DNA of 64,000 nt from an uncultured Prevotella sp. (GTDB taxonomy: Bacteria; Bacteroidota; Bacteroidia; Bacteroidales; Bacteroidaceae): contig OMZV01000002.1 of the NCBI GenBank assembly GCA_900315635.1, forward strand, positions 186,001 through 250,000, read 5' to 3'. Below the pieces are notes generated by a model. It ran no database searches, was not told the DNA's origin, and saw only the letters and a list, made by a program, of their open reading frames with translations. The stretch's first letter is position 1. Each line of letters starts with the position of its first letter. Positions 1 through 7,600 of the stretch are shown in pieces. The translations under genes and the position numbers were made by a program.

Positions 1-132
1 GCCACAGCAATCGAGATAGGCACTGCCAACTTTATTGACCCGACGGTGACGATAAAAATTCGTGACGGAATAAGTGAGTGGCTCGATAAGTATGGATGCA
101 AGAGCTTGTCAGAAATTATCGGAGTTGTATAA
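1..132 (+). CDS. pyrD: Dihydroorotate dehydrogenase, C-terminal end (partial)
   Basis: The frame is open from base 1 and gives 43 residues before a TAA stop. The segment begins ATAIEIGTANFIDP, the conserved end of the flavin phosphate-binding region in class 1 dihydroorotate dehydrogenases, and continues with GISEWLDKYG, the usual final helix. The enzyme oxidises dihydroorotate to orotate in pyrimidine synthesis. The 5' part lies outside the window, so the subclass (1A or 1B) cannot be decided. A hairpin terminator follows at once. pyrF, pyrB and pyrI, elsewhere in the window, belong to the same pathway but are not linked to it. Confidence 0.82.
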   Translation, partial: ATAIEIGTANFIDPTVTIKIRDGISEWLDKYGCKSLSEIIGVV

Positions 133-138
133 ACAATA

Positions 139-170
139 AAAGCCGTTGCTGATGCAACGGCTTTTATTAT
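139..170. terminator. Intrinsic terminator between pyrD and aroC
   Basis: Perfect 9-bp stem AGCCGTTGC / GCAACGGCT (141-149 and 154-162) with a TGAT loop, followed by TTTATTAT and preceded by AATAAA. It therefore has a U-tract on either strand and can serve the convergent genes pyrD (plus) and aroC (minus). The aroC stop codon lies inside its right flank. Confidence 0.85.
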
Positions 171-1237
171 AGCTTGACGGTTTTGTTGAGAAGGTAATTG
201 TCGAGGATGACCATAGCTGCCATTGCTTCGACGATTGGGACTGCACGGGGAAGGACACAAGGGTCGTGGCGACCACGGGCTTTGAGAGTCGTTGGATTGC
301 CCTCTAAGTCAATTGTGGGCTGCTCACGGAGAAGAGTGGCTACGGGCTTGAAAGCAACACGGAAGTAGATGTCGTTGCCATTGCTGATGCCGCCTTGAAT
401 GCCGCCGCTGTGGTTGGTTTTTGTGAGTTCTTTTTCTGGAATAAAGATGTCATTGACTTCGGAGCCATGACGGGAAGCCATGGCGAAGCCATCACCATAC
501 TCGAAGCCCTTGACAGCGTTGATGCCGAGCATGGCAGCACCGAGCTGGGCGTGGAGCTTGTCGAATTCGGGTTCGCCAAGACCTATGGGACAACCTTTGA
601 TGACACAGGCAATAACACCGCCGATGGTGTCGCCTTCAGATTTAACCTGGGCAATGAGATTCTCCATCTCCTTGGCTTTGGCTTGGTCGGGGCAACGTAC
701 GATGTTGTCATCAATGGTGGAGAGGTCGTACTTGTGGTAATCGCGTTCGATGGCGATGGTGCCTACCTGCTCGGTGTAGGCTTTGATGTCGATGCCGAGT
801 TGGCGGAGGGCGAGTTTGGCAAAGGCACCGCCAACAACACGGGAGATTGTTATGCGGGCTGAGGAGCGTCCTCCGCCACGATGGTCGCGGATGCCATACT
901 TGTTGTAGTAGGTGAAGTCGGCATGGGACGGACGGAACAGACAGCGCATGTTCTCATAGTCCTGGCTGTGTTGGTTGGTGTTGCGGACAAGGAAGCCTAT
1001 TGGGGTGCCGGTAGACTTGCCTTCGAAGATGCCGCTGAGAAGCTCGATTTGGTCGGGTTCCTTGCGGTCGGTGGTTATGTGGCTTTGACCTGGGCGTCGG
1101 CGGTTGAGCTCGCTCTGGATGAAGTGGATGTCGATGTCGATGCCTGCTGGCATGCCGTCGATGACACCACCAACGGCTGGACCGTGGCTTTCGCCGAAGG
1201 TTGTGAGGCGGAAAAGATTACCGAATGTATTGCGCAT
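167..1237 (-). CDS. aroC: Chorismate synthase
   Basis: 356 residues, the usual length. The enzyme converts 5-enolpyruvylshikimate 3-phosphate to chorismate using reduced FMN, the last step of the shikimate pathway, in the cytosol. Signatures visible are TTFGESHG (residues 12-19), [12 protein letters not shown] (119-130) and the C-terminal [16 protein letters not shown]. The ATG lies 5 nt after the stop of the upstream small membrane-protein gene, so the two are probably co-transcribed from upstream. The stop codon abuts the shared terminator. aroE of the same pathway is about 46 kb away in another operon. Identification is secure. Confidence 0.97.
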   Translation of the reverse strand: MRNTFGNLFRLTTFGESHGPAVGGVIDGMPAGIDIDIHFIQSELNRRRPGQSHITTDRKEPDQIELLSGIFEGKSTGTPIGFLVRNTNQHSQDYENMRCLFRPSHADFTYYNKYGIRDHRGGGRSSARITISRVVGGAFAKLALRQLGIDIKAYTEQVGTIAIERDYHKYDLSTIDDNIVRCPDQAKAKEMENLIAQVKSEGDTIGGVIACVIKGCPIGLGEPEFDKLHAQLGAAMLGINAVKGFEYGDGFAMASRHGSEVNDIFIPEKELTKTNHSGGIQGGISNGNDIYFRVAFKPVATLLREQPTIDLEGNPTTLKARGRHDPCVLPRAVPIVEAMAAMVILDNYLLNKTVKL

Positions 1238-1242
1238 ATCAA

Positions 1243-1680
1243 TTAAATTTTACGGAGGCAAACCTCGCCGTAATAGGAGCCGTCGGGGGACTTGGTGACG
1301 AAGCCGTAGCAGTTGGTGTGGCGGCGGGAGAGAAGGGTGGCATAATAGTCACGCTGGTCGGTGATGCGGCCACGGAGACGGTCGTCGGAGTCGTAGATGA
1401 AGAGGGTGCCGTCATGCTGGGCATCGGGCTTCACATAGCCGACGAAAGCACCAAGATCCTTGTCAGGTACCTCATAAGCCTTGGAGAGGTTGTAGTGGAG
1501 ATAGCCTGCACGGGTTGTCAGCTCGCCGTCGGAATAAAGGGACTGGGCTTGCTGAAGAGTCAGAGCCTCGTCGGGGATGTGGGGCGAGGATGGGGTGTAG
1601 TCCTTGCCGTAAGTGTGGCGGATGACCGCCACGATGAGGAGGGCGGCGAGGATGATGAGGATAGTTACTACTGGTACCAT
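1243..1680 (-). CDS. Small membrane-anchored protein, weakly HIRAN-like
   Basis: 145 residues, family not recognised with certainty. An N-terminal hydrophobic segment (about residues 3-20, [17 protein letters not shown]) should anchor it in the inner membrane. The remainder is soluble, with a pattern [26 protein letters not shown] followed by a segment reaching YYATLLSRR, which recalls the HIRAN fold (a beta domain found alone or in DNA-processing proteins); this is a weak visual likeness only. It ends 5 nt before aroC and starts 44 nt after the cellobiose phosphorylase gene, so all three may share a transcript. Function unknown. Confidence 0.7.
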   Translation of the reverse strand: MVPVVTILIILAALLIVAVIRHTYGKDYTPSSPHIPDEALTLQQAQSLYSDGELTTRAGYLHYNLSKAYEVPDKDLGAFVGYVKPDAQHDGTLFIYDSDDRLRGRITDQRDYYATLLSRRHTNCYGFVTKSPDGSYYGEVCLRKI

Positions 1681-1724
1681 TGTTGATAGGTAATTATGGG
1701 CTCAATGGGCTGGGCTGAAGACTA

Positions 1725-4244
1725 CTACATGACGACCTCGACGATGTGGGTGCCAGGGGTGGCAGGGACGAGGTTGCCGTTGAGTGGGGAGCCATCGAGG
1801 GTGATGGACTTGATGCCCTTCTCTTTGCCGTCAGGGTTGAGGATGTGGATGGTGTAGTCGGCACCACGGAACTTGCGGGTGACGGTGTACTCACGGGCGG
1901 ATGAAGGCAGACACGGGTCGATGCGGAGACCACGGTAGTCAGGCTTGATACCAAGGATGAACTCAGAGACGGTGTACCACATCCATGCAGCGGTGCCTGT
2001 GAGCCATGAGTTCTTGCCCTCGCCAGGCTTTGCTGCGTCCTTACCGGCAACCATCTGGCAGTTGACGTAAGGCTCAACCTTGTGGAGAGTCTGGTACTTC
2101 TCCTCGACATAGCTAGGTAGAATCTTCTTGTAGTGCTCCCAAGCGTCATTGCCATGTCCGGCGACTGTCATTCCGATGATTACCCACGGGTTGTTGTGGC
2201 AGAAGATACCGGCATTCTCCTTATAACCCTCAGGATAGCTTGAGATTTCGCCATACTCGACGTAATAGTGAGTGTAGGCAGGATTCTGAAGTACGATGCC
2301 GAATGGAGTGTCCATGCGTTCCTTGACCGACTCGAGAGCCTTGTCGCAGAGTCCTTCCTTGAGTCCGATGCCAGCCATTGTGCACCAGCTCTGACTCTCA
2401 ATAAATATCTTGCCTTCCTTGTTTTCGTTGGAACCAATCTTATTGCCATAGAAGTCATAAGCACGGAGGAACCAGTTGCCGTCCCATCCGGCAGTCTTCA
2501 CGGCTTCAGTCATATCATCGACGGCATGCTGCATGCGGTCTGCCTCATTCGAGAAATTGAAAGACTGTAATGATGGGCTATTGAACGATGGCTTATCGGC
2601 AGAAAGTTCCTTGCAGAGAGCCACATAGTCCTTAGCGGTGCAGACGAAGAGACCGGCAATCATCAGCGACTCAGCCTTAGAGCCTTCGGTCTTGTTCTCC
2701 GTTGTCTGGAAGCTCTCGTTCGGATCCCATGAGAAGCAGTTGAGATTCATGCAATCGTTCCAGTCGGCACGTCCGATGAGCGGCAGCTTGTGAGGACCGA
2801 GGTTGTTGATGACGTGGTTCAGAGATATTGTGAGGTGCTCGAAGAGAGTCTTCTCAGAGCCCGGCTGATTGTCGAATGGTACCTGCTCATCGAGGATGGT
2901 GAAGTCGCCCGTCTCCTTGATGTAAGCCACTGTGCCGAAGATTAGCCAGCATGGGTCGTCGTTGAATCCGCCACCAATGTCGTTGTTTCCACGCTTCGTT
3001 AGCGGCTGGTACTGGTGGTAGCAGCCACCGTCAGGGAATTGTGTCGAGGCGATGTCGATGATGCGCTGGCGTGCACGCTCCGGAATCTGATGGACGAATC
3101 CGACGAGATCCTGATTGGAGTCGCGGAATCCCATTCCACGTCCGATACCACTCTCGAAGAAGCTTGCCGAGCGGCTCATGCAGAAAGTAATCATGCATTG
3201 GTATTGGTTCCAGATGTTGACCATGCGGTCGAGCTTGTCGTTGCCCGTCTCGACGTGGTAGATGTCGAGGAGGTTGTCCCAGTATTCGCCTAACTCGTGG
3301 AAAGCCTTATCCACTTTCTCGGTTGTATCAAACTCGTTAATCAGCTCGTGAGCCTTAGCCTTGTTGATGACACGGTCGAGACCATCCTCGCTATATAGCT
3401 TTCCTGTCTCGTCAGTCCACTTCTCTTCCTGCTTGTTCTCAACATAGCCGAGGATGAAGATGAGGTCCTTCGACTCGCCCGGCTGAAGGGTGATCTCGAG
3501 GTAGTGGCTGGCGATAGGGCTCCAGCCGTGGGCGAAGCTGTTGCGTGGCTTGCCATCACGGACAGCGTCAGGGAGCGACTTCTCGGAGTAGAGCCCCATG
3601 AACGACTCACGGTCGGTGTCGTAGCCCTGAATAGGCTGGTTGACGTGATAGAAAGCATAGTGGTTGCGGCGCTCGCGGTACTCCGTCTTGTGGTAGATGG
3701 TAGAGCCTTCAACCTCGACCTCACCGGTTGAGAAATTACGCTGGAAGTTCTCCATGTCGGTGGCTGCGTTCCACAGGCACCACTCCTCGAATGAGAAAAC
3801 CTTTAGGTTCTTCACCTCGCCGGACTGGTTGGTGAGCGTCATCTTCTGAATCTCGCACCACTTGTGCAGCGGAACGAAGAAGAGCGCGCTAGCCTCCACG
3901 CCATTCTTCCGTCCGGTGATACGGGTGTAGTTCATTCCGTGGCGGCATTCATAGAAGTCGAGCGGTATGCGGCAAGGCTTGAATCCCGGGTTCCATACAG
4001 TGTCGCCGTCCTTGATATAGAAATAGCGGCCATCGTTGTCCATTGGCACGTTGTTGTAGCGATAGCGGGTTATGCGGCGGAACTTAGCGTCCTTGTAGAA
4101 GCTGTATCCGCCTGCCGTATTGCTTATCAACGAGAAGAAGTCCTCATTGCCAAGATAGTTTATCCAAGGCCAAGGGGTCTCGGGACTTGTAATTACGTAC
4201 TCTCTGTGCTGGTCGTCGAAGTGACCGTATTTCTTATTTTCCAT
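1725..4244 (-). CDS. cbp: Cellobiose phosphorylase (GH94)
   Basis: 839 residues, no signal peptide, so cytosolic. It phosphorolyses cellobiose to alpha-glucose 1-phosphate and glucose, saving ATP on cellulose-derived sugar. The whole length follows known cellobiose phosphorylases: N-terminal [46 protein letters not shown] (373-392) and [15 protein letters not shown]. In the last motif D497 corresponds to the catalytic acid (Asp490 of the Cellvibrio gilvus enzyme) and W495 to its subsite tryptophan. Preference for cellobiose over cellodextrin or chitobiose is inferred from overall resemblance. It has its own promoter at 4274-4304. Confidence 0.95.
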   Translation of the reverse strand: MENKKYGHFDDQHREYVITSPETPWPWINYLGNEDFFSLISNTAGGYSFYKDAKFRRITRYRYNNVPMDNDGRYFYIKDGDTVWNPGFKPCRIPLDFYECRHGMNYTRITGRKNGVEASALFFVPLHKWCEIQKMTLTNQSGEVKNLKVFSFEEWCLWNAATDMENFQRNFSTGEVEVEGSTIYHKTEYRERRNHYAFYHVNQPIQGYDTDRESFMGLYSEKSLPDAVRDGKPRNSFAHGWSPIASHYLEITLQPGESKDLIFILGYVENKQEEKWTDETGKLYSEDGLDRVINKAKAHELINEFDTTEKVDKAFHELGEYWDNLLDIYHVETGNDKLDRMVNIWNQYQCMITFCMSRSASFFESGIGRGMGFRDSNQDLVGFVHQIPERARQRIIDIASTQFPDGGCYHQYQPLTKRGNNDIGGGFNDDPCWLIFGTVAYIKETGDFTILDEQVPFDNQPGSEKTLFEHLTISLNHVINNLGPHKLPLIGRADWNDCMNLNCFSWDPNESFQTTENKTEGSKAESLMIAGLFVCTAKDYVALCKELSADKPSFNSPSLQSFNFSNEADRMQHAVDDMTEAVKTAGWDGNWFLRAYDFYGNKIGSNENKEGKIFIESQSWCTMAGIGLKEGLCDKALESVKERMDTPFGIVLQNPAYTHYYVEYGEISSYPEGYKENAGIFCHNNPWVIIGMTVAGHGNDAWEHYKKILPSYVEEKYQTLHKVEPYVNCQMVAGKDAAKPGEGKNSWLTGTAAWMWYTVSEFILGIKPDYRGLRIDPCLPSSAREYTVTRKFRGADYTIHILNPDGKEKGIKSITLDGSPLNGNLVPATPGTHIVEVVM

Positions 4245-4273
4245 ATCCTTTTGTGCTGGTTTTTAGGTTTGTG

Positions 4274-4304
4274 CAAAGGTACTAATATATTTTTGAAAAC
4301 CAAA
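4274..4304 (-). promoter_or_regulatory. Promoter of the cellobiose phosphorylase gene
   Basis: On the minus strand TTTG (4304-4301), a 19-bp spacer, then TACCTTTG (4281-4274), an exact match to the Bacteroidota TTTG-N19-TAnnTTTG consensus, about 30 bp upstream of the ATG at 4244. Confidence 0.8.
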
Positions 4305-4598
4305 GGAAATGGGACTTTCTGCTGAACAAATTTTTGAAGGGACTTTGCAACTTGCTAAATAACAGCTTGTGACCCCGAAAAACTAACGAATTCATAAACT
4401 AACGAACTTATATACCTTACACCCTACAAGCCTTACATTAAGGTAGTGACAGAATGGCCTTCTCGCAAGATAGAATAGTGTGTATTACGTTGTAAAACAG
4501 CGTGTTTTGGGTTGCGTTTATGGGTCAGAAACGGATTGCAAAATTGTTGCTTTTCGAGCTCGTTTAACAACCATTAACTTGATGTCGGGCAACGAATG
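4305..4598. other. Non-coding divergent spacer
   Basis: No credible gene. From 4491 it holds degenerate repeats opening with TGTAAAACAG, then TGCGTTTATG at 4513 (22 bp on) and TGCAAAATTG at 4537 (24 bp on). These resemble the 22-bp periodic array at 51002-51089. The 28-bp direct repeat lies at 4416-4443. Nothing else was recognised. Confidence 0.5.
4416..4443 (+). repeat. 28-bp direct repeat, upstream copy
   Basis: A sequence of the form CTTACA-C-TACAA-CCTTACATTAAGG. It differs at only a few positions from 10380-10407. The two copies have the same orientation and flank the alpha-2-macroglobulin-like gene on either side, about 6 kb apart. Confidence 0.6.
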
Positions 4599-4599
4599 C

Positions 4600-4630
4600 T
4601 TGCTTTTGCCATTTATTAGATGTATTTTTG
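4600..4630 (+). promoter_or_regulatory. Promoter of the alpha-2-macroglobulin-like gene
   Basis: TATTTTTG at 4623-4630 fits TAnnTTTG; TTG at 4600-4602 stands 20 bp upstream as a weak -33. This placement argues that translation begins at ATG 4659 and not at the in-frame ATG at 4620, which lies upstream of the -7 box. Confidence 0.55.
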
Positions 4631-4658
4631 CAAATTAAACAAGAACAATAAAGTGATT

Positions 4659-7600
4659 ATGAAGAACTTACTAACTATATTTTTACTGGCTTTCTTCCCG
4701 ATTTTTGCCTCTGCACAGAGCTATGACCAGCTGTGGAAGAACGTCACAACGGCTCAAAACAAGGATTTGCCTAAGACAGAGATTGCTGTTCTGGACAAAA
4801 TTGTTGCTAAAGCCAAGAAGGAGAACAACTATGGACAGCTGCTTGCGGCAGGACTGCAACGTGGTTCGGCTCAGGTGAATATCTCGCCCGATTCGCTGAA
4901 AAACGAGATTTCAAGGTTGGAGAATGAGGCATTGACAACCAAGAATCCAGCTGCGAAAGCCGTTTGTTATGCCATTCTTGGCGATATTTACAAGCAGAAT
5001 GAAGGACTCGGAGACAACCATAAGGCTAAGAGCAAGGAGTACTGGCAGAAGGCAATGGCTGACCCCGATGCACTCGCCAAGGCAAATGCCAAGGGCTATG
5101 AGCCGATAGTTGGCAAGGGCGAGGACAGCAAGATTTTTGGTGATGATTTGCTGCATGTCGTCGGCGAACTGACGGGCGATTATGCCACGATGAACAAGTA
5201 CTACAGCGAACATGGAAACCGTGCTGCGGCTTGCCTCACAGCCTACAATCCACAAAGCGGATATGGTGAGGATAAGTTGATGGCAACCCTCGACTCGATA
5301 ATCAATGTCTATGGCGATTTGGACGTGTGTGCCGAGATTGCCATTGAGCGCTATCAGAACATGCCGACGGAGACGAATGCCGAGCGCAAGGCAAAGTATG
5401 AGTATGGCGAGAAGGTTCTGAGCCACTGGCCTTCATGGCAGAATATTAATAGTGTGAAGAACGGACAGGCGACCCTTACCCAGCCAACGCTATTTTATCG
5501 AGCAGACGCTAGCTGCACAATTCCTAACAAGGAGCAGACGGTGAGATTCAAGGCAATTAATGTGTCGGACGTGACGCTCACTCTGACCCGTCTGAACATC
5601 GATGGCGACACCAATCTCAACCCCGAAAATGATAATGACCTGAAGAAGCTCAAGGCATCACGAATCGCCTCGAGTAAGGTGACGGTCAGCAAGCGTGTCA
5701 AAGCCGAATATCCATATTATGAGGTCGAGGACAGTATCAGCATTCCTAAGCTGCCCGTAGGCGTTTGGCTCATGGAATGGAACTTTGAGCATGGAACTTT
5801 GAACTTTGAACATTCAACCCTCAACCCTCAACATTCCACATTCAACATTTACCGTGTGAGCAATGTGTCACTGATTAGCGAGAGTCTGCCTGAAAAGAAG
5901 TTCCGCTATGTTGTGGTCAATGCAACTACAGGCAAGCCGATAGCCAAGGCACACCTTAGGTTGACCCAGGAGCGCGGCTATGGCAAATCGCCTGTTGTCA
6001 ACAATCTGACGGCTGACGGCAAGGGCGAGGCGATGTTCACTTCTACCGAGAACCGTGGCATCACAGCATGGGCTTACACCGATGATGACAAGGCTGCGCC
6101 AACAGACAATCAGTGGGGCACATATTATAAAAATGGTAAGCAGACGAGCCGTGATGTTGTGGATGTCTTTACCGACCGCAGCATTTACCGTCCGGGACAG
6201 AATGTGCATGCAGTGCTGATTGTCTACTCAAAGGACGATAACAACTACACCCGCAAAGCTGTTGAAGGGCGCTCGGTGAAACTCACTCTCCGTGATGCCA
6301 ATTATAAAGATGTGGAGTCGAAGACCGTTACAACCGATAAGTTTGGTTCGGCTTCGGCTGACTTTGCTTTGCCTTCATCAGGACTGACAGGACGTTTCTC
6401 CATTTCGGCAAATGCCGATGGCGGAAATGGCTCGACTTCATTCAATGTTGAGGAATACAAGCGTCCGACATTTGAGGTGAAGTTCGACGATTACAAGGAG
6501 TCCTATAAGGCTGGCGACACCATCACTGTTACCGGACATGCCAAGACATATTCCGGCGTGGCTGTGCAGGGCGCAAAGGTGGAATACACCGTCAATCGCA
6601 GGAATGCTTGGTGGTGGCGCTGGTATGGTGACGACGAAGAAGGATTCTCTTATTCGGGCACTGCCACAACCGATGCCGATGGAAACTTCAAGGTTCGTGT
6701 GCCATTGGTTCTGCCTTCTGAGGATATGGAACTCATGAACAAGGGCAAGCGCCTATACCATTATTATAATATGGCAGTCAGTGCTAAGGTTACCGATGTT
6801 GGCGGTGAGAGCCACGAGGGCTTTATGAGTCTTCCGCTCGGTACCAATCCGACTGCGCTGAGCTGTGACCTGCCTGATAAGATTCTTAAGGACTCGCTGA
6901 AGACGATTAAGTTCACGAGGACGAATATGGCGGGGAAGGAGATTGAAGGTACAGTCTCTTATTCCATCAAGAAGGATGGCAATGAGATAGCTCATGATAA
7001 AGCAGACTGTGGCAAAGCTGTTGAAATAAGCAAACTGCAGTCGGGTGCTTATTCTATGTTAGCCGTTTGCGGCACTGACACCCTGAAGAAAGATTTTGTT
7101 GTCTTCTCCGTTTCCGACAAGCGTCCGGTCGTTAAGACGCATGACTGGTTCTGGCAGAGTGCCGGTCAGTTCCCGAATGACGGAAAACCGGTTTATGTCC
7201 AGTTCGGTTCGAGCGACATCGATCAGCACATTGTTTACACATTGATTTCGGGCAAGAACAAAGTCCTCGAGCAGGGGTCAATCGACAAGAGCAATGAGCT
7301 CACAACCCGTGAGTTCAAGTATAAGGACGAGTATGGCGATGGACTGGTGCTATCCGTTGCTTGGGTTCGTGATGGCGTGACCTATACCCACCGTGCCGAG
7401 ATCCGCCGTCCTTTGAAGGATGACCATCTGCGCCTTTCGTGGAAGACATTCCGCAATAATCTTGTTCCCGGACAGAAAGAGGAGTGGACTCTGACCGTCC
7501 TCAGTCCTGATGGCAAACCAGCCAACGCCCAGCTCATGGCAACGCTTTATGACAAGAGTCTCGACCAGATCCGTAAGCACGACTGGGATTTTAGCCCAAA

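Noticed and set aside
395..1686. Several plus-strand frames opposite aroC and the upstream gene
   Set aside because: Shadows produced by codon bias in real minus-strand genes.
4620..4658. Start of the alpha-2-macroglobulin-like gene at 4620
   Set aside because: The -7 box at 4623-4630 lies downstream of that ATG; a signal peptide begins at 4659.
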